A stretch of DNA of 39,146 nt, taken from the IMG/VR virus record IMGVR_UViG_3300046009_005938, positions 1-39,146 of that record. The stretch is one strand, 5' to 3'. The notes beneath the pieces were generated by a model that was given only the letters and a program-made list of their open reading frames with translations, searched no databases and was not told where the DNA came from. This document shows, in pieces, positions 29,511 to 38,629 of the stretch (its first letter is position 1; each line of letters begins with the position of its first letter). The stretch is from a virus. Made by a program: the position numbers and the translations under genes.

Positions 29511-30714
29511 ATATTTACCTTTAATTGAAAATAATACACGTTACTTTATTATTACTGGAGGGCGTGGCTCTGCTAAATCTTTTAGTGCTTCATTACTTTT
29601 TACCAAGTTAGGAATAGAAGAACCTCAACGAATACTGTTTACTCGTTATACAATGGTTGCAGCTCATTTATCTATTATACCTGAGTTTGTAGAAAAGATT
29701 AAGTTATACAATGCTGACAACCTATTTAAGATTAATAAAACTGAGATAGTAAATGAAACTATTGGAAGTTCAATTATCTTTAAAGGAATTAAAACAAGTT
29801 CAGGAGACCAAACAGCTAATCTTAAATCATTACAAGGTGTTACCACATGGGTACTAGACGAAGCTGAAGAGTTAAACGATGAGAGTATATTTGATAAGAT
29901 AGATTTCAGTATTAGAACTAAAGGAATACAGAATAGGGTAGTTTTAATTATGAATCCTAGCACTAAAGAGCATTGGATTTACAAACGTTTCTTTGAAGCT
30001 AAAGGTGTTCAAGAGGGCTTTAACGGCATTAAAGATGATACTACTTATATTCACACTACTTACTTAGATAACATTAATAACCTGGATGAATCGTTTTTAA
30101 AACAAGTTGAACAAGTTAAACTAACACAGCCTGAAAAGTTTAAGCATATTATTTTAGGCGGTTGGTTAAATAAAGCTGAAGGTGTTATATTTACCAACTG
30201 GCGAATAGGTGAATTTGATAATACCATACCTAATGTATTCGGTCAAGATTATGGATTTAGTATTGACCCTAGTGTTTTAGTTAATGTGGCTATTGATAAG
30301 TCTAAACGTATCATTTACGTTAATGAGTGCTTTTGTAAACCTTTTATGACTACTACTGATATTGAGATAGAAAATAAACGTTATGCTGGAGATAAGTTAA
30401 TCATCGGAGATAATTCAGAAGGTCGTTTAATTGAAGAGATAAGACGTAAAGGTGTTAACATTAAAGAAACAGTTAAGATAGCTGTTAGTTCAGGTATTGC
30501 TTTGATGCAAGATTATGAGATAGTAGTTACTGAAACGAGCCTAAATATAATTAAAGAATTAAATAACTATTCATGGTCTGATAAGAAGTCAGGCACTCCA
30601 ATTGATTTATACAACCATTGTATTGATGCTATACGTTATAGCGTTGTTTATCAATTAGATAATCCAAATATAAAAAGAATGTCACCTCGTGGTTTTGGAG
30701 TTAAAAGAAATTAG
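29491..30714 (+). CDS. terL: Terminase large subunit
   Basis: 407 residues. ATPase: Walker A GGRGSAKS (23-30), Walker B WVLDEAEE (about 120-127), coupling motif LIMNPS (152-157). Nuclease: Asp253 (GQDYG), Asp307 (IIGDN), Asp379 (HCIDAIRYS). It is the motor and nuclease that packages DNA into the procapsid. The first possible start is a TTG at 29491, because a stop (TAG) precedes it directly; the next ATG lies after Walker A. The gene overlaps the small subunit by 20 bases. Confidence 0.9.
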   Translation: MIQLNRKYLPLIENNTRYFIITGGRGSAKSFSASLLFTKLGIEEPQRILFTRYTMVAAHLSIIPEFVEKIKLYNADNLFKINKTEIVNETIGSSIIFKGIKTSSGDQTANLKSLQGVTTWVLDEAEELNDESIFDKIDFSIRTKGIQNRVVLIMNPSTKEHWIYKRFFEAKGVQEGFNGIKDDTTYIHTTYLDNINNLDESFLKQVEQVKLTQPEKFKHIILGGWLNKAEGVIFTNWRIGEFDNTIPNVFGQDYGFSIDPSVLVNVAIDKSKRIIYVNECFCKPFMTTTDIEIENKRYAGDKLIIGDNSEGRLIEEIRRKGVNIKETVKIAVSSGIALMQDYEIVVTETSLNIIKELNNYSWSDKKSGTPIDLYNHCIDAIRYSVVYQLDNPNIKRMSPRGFGVKRN

Positions 30715-30722
30715 TATATTTG
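30694..30722 (+). promoter_or_regulatory. Promoter of the tail operon
   Basis: TTTG at 30694-30697 and TATATTTG at 30715-30722 with a 17-base spacer; the box overlaps the terL stop codon. The ATG at 30728 is five bases downstream, giving a leaderless message, and decides the start of the next gene. Confidence 0.65.
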
Positions 30723-30727
30723 TAACT

Positions 30728-31306
30728 ATGCAACAAGTAAAAGTAAACAATGAAATATATGAAGTTCCAATTAGTTGGAGTGAATTAAACTACTGGAAGG
30801 CTTGCCAGGTATTAAATTTAGTAGGAGATAAAGGCAAACAACTTGCTTTACTTTCTAAAATACCTATGCAATTAATTGATATTATGCCTAATAATCAAAT
30901 ACAAATATTCTTTGATTTAATATCATTTACTGAAAACTTAGAAGTATTTGAAGGGCAAGAAGTATTGGATGAGTATAAAGATTTTGACTTTGGAAGTATT
31001 GAATACGGTAAAGCTGAAGCTATTAAAAAGATAATGGCTAAAGATTTATCAGGCTTTGAGGTTGCAGCCGAATCAATTAAGTTTCTTTATAACAAAGATA
31101 TTAATGAGATGCCATTTTTAGAAGTGATAGGTACAGCTAATTTTTTTTTGAGCAAATTACTAGCTTCTATAATAGTTTCTCCCAACTTGGAGAAGGTGAA
31201 ACGAGCAATGAACAAATCCAAGCTGGAATTGAAAGACTATACAGTTTTGGTAGCTTTGCAACATACATTGAACTCGCAAGGAGTGGAGCAATCGGAAACA
31301 CAATAG
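30728..31306 (+). CDS. Tail assembly chaperone, short (0-frame) form
   Basis: 192 residues from the ATG at 30728; an ATG at 30689 would add 13 residues but lies upstream of the promoter box. The protein is helical and acidic (NLEVFEGQEVLDEYKDFDFG). A nine-T run at 31141-31149 inside the gene is followed by an open -1 frame that reaches 31416 and lacks a start codon. Tail assembly chaperones of siphoviruses (lambda gpG/gpGT type) are expressed in exactly this way, so I infer that role. It lies about 4.8 kb before the tape measure gene, farther than in lambda. Confidence 0.65.
   Translation: MQQVKVNNEIYEVPISWSELNYWKACQVLNLVGDKGKQLALLSKIPMQLIDIMPNNQIQIFFDLISFTENLEVFEGQEVLDEYKDFDFGSIEYGKAEAIKKIMAKDLSGFEVAAESIKFLYNKDINEMPFLEVIGTANFFLSKLLASIIVSPNLEKVKRAMNKSKLELKDYTVLVALQHTLNSQGVEQSETQ
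31141..31149 (+). other. Putative -1 frameshift site (T9)
   Basis: Nine T residues within zero-frame codons AAT TTT TTT TTG (31139-31150), giving T_TTT_TTT. In the -1 frame a TAA stop at 31138-31140 ends just before the run. Slippage by ribosome or RNA polymerase would join the two frames. Confidence 0.65.
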
Positions 31307-31416
31307 ACGAAGTATTAAAGCAGCCAGTAAGAGTTGTTTATATGCTTTTACTTTATGATAAGGAATATAGAGAGTACGAAAAGAAATTAACAGAAATATT
31401 AAAGAATAAGAAATGA
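31141..31416 (+). CDS. -1 frame extension of the tail assembly chaperone (gpT-like part)
   Basis: From the T-run to the TGA at 31414-31416 the -1 frame codes for about 89 residues: EQITSFYNSFSQLGEGETSN... to DEVLKQPVRVVYMLLLYDKE and a Lys-rich end. The only ATG lies 24 residues from the end, so independent translation of a useful protein is unlikely. The fused product would be about 229 residues. The stop overlaps the next ATG (ATGA). Where both frames are open (31150-31306) base composition is less AT-rich than around it, as expected for dual coding. Confidence 0.65.
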   Translation, partial: FFFEQITSFYNSFSQLGEGETSNEQIQAGIERLYSFGSFATYIELARSGAIGNTIDEVLKQPVRVVYMLLLYDKEYREYEKKLTEILKNKK

Positions 31417-31844
31417 CAATACAAGACGAGATTAGAGAACATATAAAGACGTTTAAACCAACCGCTATATTTAGTTATGGTCGTAGTTTTGATACATCTT
31501 TAAAAACAGCATTAGATTTAATTACTGATTGGTTTATTTATTTAGAGCCAGTTACATTTAATGGTCAATCTAATAATACAGAATCTGCTACAATAGTTAT
31601 GGGATTCCTTAAACAAGATAGTCCTGATTCAAGTTATGATAAGGATGATAATTTAGATATAGACCCAAGTATTGAGGAGATACAGTCAGATGCTCATACG
31701 CTAGCTTTATTATGGCTTAATGACTTCTTAGATAATTACAAGCATTCAGATAGCACTTACACATTAGAGCCTATTACACGCATTAAAAACGTAATGTCAG
31801 GCAAGTTATTGAGAGTAACTTTTAATGGTAAACCTAAATGCTAA
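31413..31844 (+). CDS. Tail or neck protein of unknown function
   Basis: 143 residues, acidic, alpha-beta (TIQDEIREHIKTFKPTAIFSYGRSFDTSLK..., DSSYDKDDNLDIDPSIEEIQSD). Its length and position before the gp10-like protein suggest a neck or tail-terminator component. No motif confirms it. It overlaps its neighbours by 4 and 7 bases. Confidence 0.55.
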   Translation: MTIQDEIREHIKTFKPTAIFSYGRSFDTSLKTALDLITDWFIYLEPVTFNGQSNNTESATIVMGFLKQDSPDSSYDKDDNLDIDPSIEEIQSDAHTLALLWLNDFLDNYKHSDSTYTLEPITRIKNVMSGKLLRVTFNGKPKC

Positions 31845-32380
31845 CACTAAGTCAGGAACTTGTTATATCTAATTTTGCTAAAGAGTTTATTAAACTTATT
31901 CAGTATGCTATTAAGAATAAACCAATTAAAAGAGTTAGTAGACGTAAAGTAAAGGGTAAATATGTAGATAAAGTATTTTCAGCTCCAGTTAATGCTTCAG
32001 GTGAATTAGCTAAAACGTTAAGATATGAGATAACAAACACTAGCTTATCTATCTATGCTAATGATTATATTTATGATTTAGTTTATGGTAAAGCTCCAAG
32101 TAAAACTGCTATGGGCATTGACTTTAATTTAGATTCAAAGATTAAGAAATGGATAGGAGATAAAGGAATTAGTGCCGTTAATATGTCAGATGACACTTTA
32201 TCTACTTTAATTACCAATAAAATACAAAAGTTTGGTTCATCTATTTACCTAGCCCATCATGGTAATAATTCAGGCTTATTAGAAAATATAATAAATGATA
32301 AGTTAATTAGTGATTATAATAGTAAATTTACAAAGCAGTTAGCTGAAGATTTCAAAGCTGCTTTTAATAATGGCAACTAA
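31838..32380 (+). CDS. HK97 gp10-like head-tail / tail completion protein
   Basis: 180 residues. The basic N-terminal part (KPIKRVSRRKVKGKY) is followed by SGELAKTLRYEITNTSLSIYANDYIYDLVYGKAPSKT, a pattern of the HK97 gp10-like family, where a strand-turn-strand with YxxxVxxG/YG recurs. Such proteins complete the head-tail joint. The gene overlaps the next by 11 bases. Confidence 0.6.
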   Translation: MLTLSQELVISNFAKEFIKLIQYAIKNKPIKRVSRRKVKGKYVDKVFSAPVNASGELAKTLRYEITNTSLSIYANDYIYDLVYGKAPSKTAMGIDFNLDSKIKKWIGDKGISAVNMSDDTLSTLITNKIQKFGSSIYLAHHGNNSGLLENIINDKLISDYNSKFTKQLAEDFKAAFNNGN

Positions 32381-33134
32381 TATAACGCAAGATACAACGC
32401 CTTACATATGGTCATCCGCTAATGATGATGTTGTCTATACGTTTACTTTTAAACAAAAGGGTATTTTTGGTTTTGCAGATGATGGTAATGGATTTGTTGA
32501 AATAGTTTTAATTTCACCATTTGATGTTACACCAGTACCAGGCGATTATGTATTTATAGACAATCCAATTTATTACGGAACTTATAAAATAAAATCAGTT
32601 GTTAGCTCTTCAAATTTAATTTTAGATACACCTTATGTTGCGCCAACAGTAGTTTATACAACTATTAGACATTTAAGAATACCAACGTTTAGTTTATACA
32701 AAGGTACTACTGGTTCTGAAGGATATACAAATGATTTACCTTATACAAAAGTATCTGACATTAAACCTCCAGTATCATATACTGGGGCTGGAATACCATA
32801 TATTAGCATTAATATAAAAGGATTAGTTAAAAGTATATTTACTAATACATTTAGCGTTCAATCAGGTGAAATAGATTTTAATATTTTTAATGCTATTAGA
32901 TTATTTTGGGATGGTGTTAATACTATTTATGATTCAACAATAGCATATACTTTTGTTTTAAACTCAGCTATAACAAATGATGAATTAAAAGAAAAAATTA
33001 TTACAGAGGGGTTTTATATAACTCCAATTGATAAACCATTTATTTATACTCAGGGAATTACTTTTGTAAATAAGTTTAACCAAGTAACAACTGTGCCTTA
33101 TTTATATGTTTACATTAACGGAGTATTGATATGA
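32370..33134 (+). CDS. Tail structural protein A with beta module
   Basis: 254 residues, beta-rich. Residues about 55-90 contain GDYVFIDNPIYYGTYKIKSVVSSSNLILDTPYV, a module also present in the next protein in a diverged form. Its place between the gp10-like protein and the tape measure suggests a tail tube or tail tip component. Exact role unknown. Confidence 0.6.
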   Translation: MATNITQDTTPYIWSSANDDVVYTFTFKQKGIFGFADDGNGFVEIVLISPFDVTPVPGDYVFIDNPIYYGTYKIKSVVSSSNLILDTPYVAPTVVYTTIRHLRIPTFSLYKGTTGSEGYTNDLPYTKVSDIKPPVSYTGAGIPYISINIKGLVKSIFTNTFSVQSGEIDFNIFNAIRLFWDGVNTIYDSTIAYTFVLNSAITNDELKEKIITEGFYITPIDKPFIYTQGITFVNKFNQVTTVPYLYVYINGVLI

Positions 33135-34024
33135 TAACACAAAAAATAAGAATATTAAATAATACTAGTACTAGCGTTTTATTTAAATTAGCTGGTTTGT
33201 TTTCAAATTTAGAATTAAATAGTTTAAGTACCGTACCAGCTTGGATAACTGAAAATCTAATTTCAGGATATATTTTATCTATTGATTTAGATCCAACTGA
33301 TTTAGGAACATATTATATTTACTATACATTAGGAGGTTCACCACCAACTGAGGATGCTTTATTAATTATTGAAGTAGTTGATAGTTTAACTAATGATTTA
33401 GATACTTGTGTTAAGTCTATAACTAGTGTTTCTGATTCATATACTAATGATAATGGAAGAGTTAAAATAACCGTTCAAGTAGATTTTACTAGTTACGTTC
33501 CTAAAGTAAATGAGTATGTGTATGTTTCAGGATCTATTTATAGTGGTTATCATAGAATATATAATACTGATTTTGGAAGTATAACTTTAGATTTACCTTA
33601 TATTAGCTTTGCTGGTTCCACAGATTTGATATATTTTTTTGGAAGTAATACGTCAAAATGTTTAGTTTGGATTAATAGAGAGGGTGGTCGTTCATCTTAT
33701 ACATTTGACCAAAGAAAAGATTTTAATGAAATTATTGGAGAAAGTAAAACGTTTGATAACAATGGAAGTATTAAATATATTAACAGAGGTAAGAACTTTG
33801 ATTATATAACTGTTTATAAAACTGGTATATCTAATACAGAAGTAGATTTAATTGAATCTTTGCGTTACTCTATTCAAGCATGGGAGTTTGATGTTAATAC
33901 TAATACAGCTATTCCTATTGTATTAGATTCTAATTCATTTAGTAAATACAATACTAAAAATAGAATGAATGAGATTAATTTAAAATATAGAATTGCAACT
34001 TATAAACTAATTCAAAACCAATAA
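33131..34024 (+). CDS. Tail structural protein B with the same beta module
   Basis: 297 residues. Around residues 124-155 the stretch NEYVYVSGSIYSGYHRIYNTDFGSITLDLPYIS aligns with the module of the upstream protein (YV-x-IY-x-GYxxI, then xLDxPYxS). The rest is beta-rich with a C-terminal part that ends in KYRIATYKLIQNQ. It overlaps its neighbours by four and one bases. A tail tip or tube role is inferred from context. Confidence 0.6.
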   Translation: MITQKIRILNNTSTSVLFKLAGLFSNLELNSLSTVPAWITENLISGYILSIDLDPTDLGTYYIYYTLGGSPPTEDALLIIEVVDSLTNDLDTCVKSITSVSDSYTNDNGRVKITVQVDFTSYVPKVNEYVYVSGSIYSGYHRIYNTDFGSITLDLPYISFAGSTDLIYFFGSNTSKCLVWINREGGRSSYTFDQRKDFNEIIGESKTFDNNGSIKYINRGKNFDYITVYKTGISNTEVDLIESLRYSIQAWEFDVNTNTAIPIVLDSNSFSKYNTKNRMNEINLKYRIATYKLIQNQ

Positions 34025-36096
34025 TGTTAATACTTCGTTCAGATAATGGAGATTTTGATTTGTTTGGTAATGAGGACATTGTACAAACATTAGCAATATT
34101 TAACCTTGAAGATATTTCTGCTAGGAGTGGTGAATATACGCCTTTATTTAATTTACCTTTAACTAATAATAATATTAGATTAATTGAATATGCTACTTTT
34201 ATTAACAGCGTAAATACAGCACCGTTTAAAAAAATACCAATTAAATTAATTATTGATGGTATGGATTGTAAATTAGGTTTCTTAGCTATTGATTCCGTTA
34301 CTGATACTATTAAAGCTCGTTTTTATTCAGGTAATAGTAACTTTTATGACTTATTAAAGTCATTATATTTAACTGATTTAGATTGGTCGACATATAACCA
34401 TATATGGAATTATACAAATGCAGTATCTAGTTCGTCTAATACAAGTGGTTATATTTATCCAGTAATGACTTACAATGGTCAAATATTATCAGGAGACATT
34501 GTAGATGTTAGAAAGATATTACCAGCTACTTACAATAGAACTATTTTAAATAAAATTTTATCTGAGTTAGGCTATACTTCTGATTTAAACTTTGATACTT
34601 CTGATTTAGATGTTAGTTTATTGCCTTATGCTAAAAAAAATCCTACTTTAACTCCTGAAGTATTATTATTAAATAGTGTTGATGTATATAGAACTGAAAA
34701 TTATATAGTACCTACTTATACTCATGTTATAATACCTGGTTATCCTAATTTTTATAATACAATTTTTAAATCATCTGAGTTTACAGATATTGGAACTACT
34801 GGAAGTTCACAATATTATGATTTTATAAATAAAAAATTTACAGTTCAATACTCAGGTACTTATTCAATAAATGCTCTATTAGAATTAGATGATTATGATT
34901 TAGGATTAGTTGGAACATTCAATGCAACAAATGTAGTTTATTATAGATTTAATTGTAATATTTATATTCAGGTTTTAAAAAGATACAACGGAACTAGTTC
35001 TGTTGTAAAAAATGAGTTAATTGGAACTATTGGTGCTGGTTATAATAATACAGCTTCTCCAGTTAGTTCAATTGTTTCTTTTACTGGTGCTTATGTAAAT
35101 AATACAACTTCAGTAGATGTTTATTTAAATTCAGGTGATGAATTATATGTAGGACTTTATGTAGCGTTTACTTGCGATGTTGCATCAAACGGAACTAATC
35201 CAGTTAAAACTTATTTAACTTTTAATCCAATTATATTAGATACAGCTACATTAACAATAGATTTAGAACCTGAACTAGTATTTGGTCAATTAATACCATA
35301 TTCTACTATCCTACCTAAAATTAAATGTAACGATTTTATTAAAGATATTTGTATTAGATTTGGTTTATTATTTAGTGTTAATGAAGATGCTAAACATATT
35401 ATAATTAATAAATTAGATACTATTATTGATAACATACCAAATGCCATTAATTGGAGTGATAAACTAGATGATTCTGAATTACCTGAGATTAATTTTAAAT
35501 ATGATAGTTACGCTCAAATAAATCATTTTAAACATAAAGAAGATAAAACTGTAACTAATACAGACATTGGAACAGATTATATTTTAAATATTAATAACCA
35601 GAATTTAGAACTAGAGAAAACTATTTATACTTCACCTTTTGCACCTTGTGAGAATGTAGATTTTAATGGAACTACTACTGCTATAATTGGTTTATATAAT
35701 ACAACTAACTCTAAATTTGATATAGATGTACAGCCTAGAATTTGTTTTAGTGAAGCCGTTATAGGTGCTTTTAAATTTACAGATGGTACAACTACAAGCG
35801 GATATATAAATACTCGTAGAATATGGTTTATAGATAACGCATTGCCTGATTTATCAATGGGTTTTGGTACTAATTTAATTACTAAAAACTCCCAATACTT
35901 AATTACTACTCTACAAGATTTAAGATTAGTTAAAGCTAATTTTAATTTAAAAATAATAGATATTAAAGACTTTGATTTTTTTACACCAATTTATATAGAA
36001 CAATACCAGGCTTATTTCTTTGTATCTAGTATTAACCAATTCAATTACACTAGACCTGATTTAACAGAGGTTGAACTTATTAAACTTAATCAATAA
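34024..36096 (+). CDS. Large tail protein (probable distal tail / baseplate component)
   Basis: 690 residues. The N-terminus LRSDNGDFDLFGNEDIVQTLAIFNLEDISARSGEYTPLFNLPLT and the following beta-rich region resemble large tail proteins of Bacteroidetes phages encoded next to the tape measure. The middle (about 250-410) looks like an inserted beta-sandwich domain (SSQYYDFINKKFTVQYSGTYSINALLELDD...). It probably belongs to the tail tip; placed before rather than after the tape measure. Function is by context only. Confidence 0.6.
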   Translation: MLILRSDNGDFDLFGNEDIVQTLAIFNLEDISARSGEYTPLFNLPLTNNNIRLIEYATFINSVNTAPFKKIPIKLIIDGMDCKLGFLAIDSVTDTIKARFYSGNSNFYDLLKSLYLTDLDWSTYNHIWNYTNAVSSSSNTSGYIYPVMTYNGQILSGDIVDVRKILPATYNRTILNKILSELGYTSDLNFDTSDLDVSLLPYAKKNPTLTPEVLLLNSVDVYRTENYIVPTYTHVIIPGYPNFYNTIFKSSEFTDIGTTGSSQYYDFINKKFTVQYSGTYSINALLELDDYDLGLVGTFNATNVVYYRFNCNIYIQVLKRYNGTSSVVKNELIGTIGAGYNNTASPVSSIVSFTGAYVNNTTSVDVYLNSGDELYVGLYVAFTCDVASNGTNPVKTYLTFNPIILDTATLTIDLEPELVFGQLIPYSTILPKIKCNDFIKDICIRFGLLFSVNEDAKHIIINKLDTIIDNIPNAINWSDKLDDSELPEINFKYDSYAQINHFKHKEDKTVTNTDIGTDYILNINNQNLELEKTIYTSPFAPCENVDFNGTTTAIIGLYNTTNSKFDIDVQPRICFSEAVIGAFKFTDGTTTSGYINTRRIWFIDNALPDLSMGFGTNLITKNSQYLITTLQDLRLVKANFNLKIIDIKDFDFFTPIYIEQYQAYFFVSSINQFNYTRPDLTEVELIKLNQ

Positions 36097-38393
36097 TGGC
36101 ACAGCAAGTAGAGATATTTAATATAGATTTTGGAGATACTTTAGATAGTATTGAAAAATTAAAAGCAGAGTTAAAAGAAACTCGTAAACTATTTGAAGCT
36201 GCAAAGCCTAACACGCCTGAATTTGCTAAGTTTTCAAGTGAGGTAAAGCGATTAGATGGTACAATTAAATCGTTAAACTCTGCAACTAAAGAAAATCAAA
36301 ATGCACTAGGAGGTATTAATACGGCTGCTAAGTTTGCTTCTGGTTCTTATGGTGAATTAAAGCAAAAGATTGACCAACAAAAGAAAGCATTAAATGAATT
36401 AACAGTAGGTACAGATGAGTTTAATCAAGCTCAAGAGGAGTTAATATCATTACAAGAACAAAGAATAGAAGTTGAAAAGAAGATACCTAGCTTATTCCAG
36501 GAACGTATTAAAGGAGCTTTAGATGAAAGTAACGCATTAAAACAATTAAAAGCGGATTTAAAAGCTGCTCAAAGCGCTGCATTAAATGGAGATGGTAAAG
36601 CTGCTCAAAGGGTAGCGGAACTAAAAGATAAGATTGACGATTTAAAGGATAGCACTAAATCTTTACAAGGTTCAGGAGTTGAACGTTTAAACACTTCTGT
36701 ACAATTATTAACTGAAGGTTTCCAAAACTTTGATACAGATAAGTTAGCAACTGGTTTTAAAGGTATTGGTGCTGCTATGAGTGCTATTCCTTTAATACTT
36801 TTAATTGAAGGTATTAAAGCATTAATAGATAATTTTGATGAAGTTATTAAGTTTGCTAAAGAATTAACAGGAGGTTTTAGTGCTGCTGAGAAAGAAGTTA
36901 TTAGTTTAACTAAAGCATTTGAGCAAGAAACATTTGTTAATAAAACTTTAATAGCACAGTACGATAATCAAATTGCATTATTAACGGCTCAGGGAGTTAG
37001 TGAAAAAGAATTAATAGAGATTAAAAAGAAAAAAATAAACCTAGAGATAATTGAAGCAGATAATCAATTAAAATTAAACGCTGCTAAGGTTGCTCAAATA
37101 TTATTAAATGATACTTTAGGAGATTCATTACAAAAGCTAAATGTTGCTTTACTTCGTAAAACAGGACAAGATGAAGCCGCTAATATTTTAGAAAAAACTA
37201 TATTAGCAGATAAAAAGAAACGAGCTAAAGAAGAATTAGATTCGGCTCAAACTGCTGCAATTAACTTAGCTAAACTTAAAAACGATTTATTAATATTAGA
37301 CGTTGAAACTAATAAAAAAGAATTAGATAGTGCTAAAAAAACAAAAGAAGAAAAGCATAAACTTGAAATTGAGCAATATAATGAATCGATTAAAATTAGA
37401 GATGAGTTAATAAAAGAACTTGAAGATAAAGAAAGGCAGCAAAGAGAACTAGAGAAGCAACAATATGAAATAGGTATGAGAGCCTATGAAGATTATATTG
37501 CTGAGCTTAAAGCCATTGACGATAAACGTTTACAAGATAATATTGCAAGAGCTGAGGTTAATTTATTAAATACTTATACTCAAAACGATAATTATTTACA
37601 AGCTCAATTAGAATTATTAAATGCTGAACGTGAACAAGAATTATCTAATACTGAATTAACAGAATCTCAAAGAGCTGAGATAATTAATAAATACAGAGAG
37701 CAAGAGCGACAAGCTCAAATGAAATACTACTCTGATAATTTAGCTGGAGCCACTAATGTTACAAATTCATTAGCTCAATTATCTGATGGATTATTTGAAT
37801 TAAAACGATCTAATTTACAAAAAGGTTCTGATGAAGATAAAGCTGCTGCCAAAAAACAATTTGAATTAAATAAGGCTTTTAGTTTAGCTAGTACTGCAAT
37901 ATCAGGAGCACAAGCTGTTATATCTGCCAGTGCATCAACCCCTTATTTATATGTTGGTTTAGCTGCTTCTATTGCTGCTAGTATAGCAACTACTGGAGCA
38001 TTAGCAAAAATAGCTAGTACTAAGTTTCAGTACTTTGATGGTGGTTTTACGTCTAAAGGAAATCCAAAAAAAGAAGCCCAAAGTATGGGCAATGCTCAAT
38101 TTCATAACAATGAATATGTTGTTCCTGATAAAGTTTTAAGCACTCCTCAAGCTAAACCACATGTTACAGCTTTAGAAAAAATGCGTAAAGGTCACAGCGT
38201 GTCAGGTATAAGTGGTTTTTATGATGGTGGCTTTACTGGTCGTTCAGCAAGTTACAGTTCAGCTTCAGTAGCTCAAACACAGAATGATTTAATAAATGCA
38301 GTATTATCTTTACCTAGTCCAATAGTTAAAGTATCAGAGATTAATAAAGTTAGCAATAGTAATAAAGTTAGTGTTAACGTATCTAGTCTTTAG
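36096..38393 (+). CDS. Tape measure protein
   Basis: 765 residues. Long coiled coils (about residues 15-200 and 400-560, rich in Lys, Glu, Gln and Ala) flank hydrophobic segments at about 222-245 and 605-640, the usual layout of siphovirus tape measures. The C-terminal 130 residues are a Gly/Ser-rich region with GNAQFHNNEYVVPDKVLST, often seen at tape measure ends in Bacteroidetes phages. The length sets tail length. The last 11 bases overlap the opposite-strand gene. Confidence 0.8.
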   Translation: MAQQVEIFNIDFGDTLDSIEKLKAELKETRKLFEAAKPNTPEFAKFSSEVKRLDGTIKSLNSATKENQNALGGINTAAKFASGSYGELKQKIDQQKKALNELTVGTDEFNQAQEELISLQEQRIEVEKKIPSLFQERIKGALDESNALKQLKADLKAAQSAALNGDGKAAQRVAELKDKIDDLKDSTKSLQGSGVERLNTSVQLLTEGFQNFDTDKLATGFKGIGAAMSAIPLILLIEGIKALIDNFDEVIKFAKELTGGFSAAEKEVISLTKAFEQETFVNKTLIAQYDNQIALLTAQGVSEKELIEIKKKKINLEIIEADNQLKLNAAKVAQILLNDTLGDSLQKLNVALLRKTGQDEAANILEKTILADKKKRAKEELDSAQTAAINLAKLKNDLLILDVETNKKELDSAKKTKEEKHKLEIEQYNESIKIRDELIKELEDKERQQRELEKQQYEIGMRAYEDYIAELKAIDDKRLQDNIARAEVNLLNTYTQNDNYLQAQLELLNAEREQELSNTELTESQRAEIINKYREQERQAQMKYYSDNLAGATNVTNSLAQLSDGLFELKRSNLQKGSDEDKAAAKKQFELNKAFSLASTAISGAQAVISASASTPYLYVGLAASIAASIATTGALAKIASTKFQYFDGGFTSKGNPKKEAQSMGNAQFHNNEYVVPDKVLSTPQAKPHVTALEKMRKGHSVSGISGFYDGGFTGRSASYSSASVAQTQNDLINAVLSLPSPIVKVSEINKVSNSNKVSVNVSSL

Positions 38394-38595
38394 GCACAAA
38401 GCCTGGAGGAGGATTTTTTCTGTAATGTTCTTTAAATATCATAGCACCTAATTGAGATTCAGTCATATCTCTATACTCTCTATCGTAATTAAACATTTCT
38501 AAAACAACACCCCTTAATAATATTTGTTTATTTCTAAATAAATACTTACTACCATTTATAATTGTGTCTTTTTTATTGCTTGGTTTTCTACCCAT
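38383..38595 (-). CDS. Small minus-strand protein inside the late region
   Basis: 70 residues, basic at both ends (MGRKPSNKKDTIING..., EHYRKNPPPGFVPKD). It is the only minus-strand gene between the tail and head operons and has its own -7 box at 38622-38629. No motif is recognised; the N-terminus could contact DNA. A regulator of late transcription is conceivable. Confidence 0.55.
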   Translation of the reverse strand: MGRKPSNKKDTIINGSKYLFRNKQILLRGVVLEMFNYDREYRDMTESQLGAMIFKEHYRKNPPPGFVPKD

Positions 38596-38621
38596 AATAT
38601 ATAATAAAGTTTATTATAATA

Positions 38622-38629
38622 CAAATATA
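38622..38629 (-). promoter_or_regulatory. -7 box for the 38383-38595 gene
   Basis: TATATTTG on the minus strand, 27 bases before the ATG at 38595; no clear -33 element. Confidence 0.45.

Noticed and set aside
29664-29963. Minus-strand frame within terL
   Set aside because: Antisense shadow of the terminase ATPase domain.
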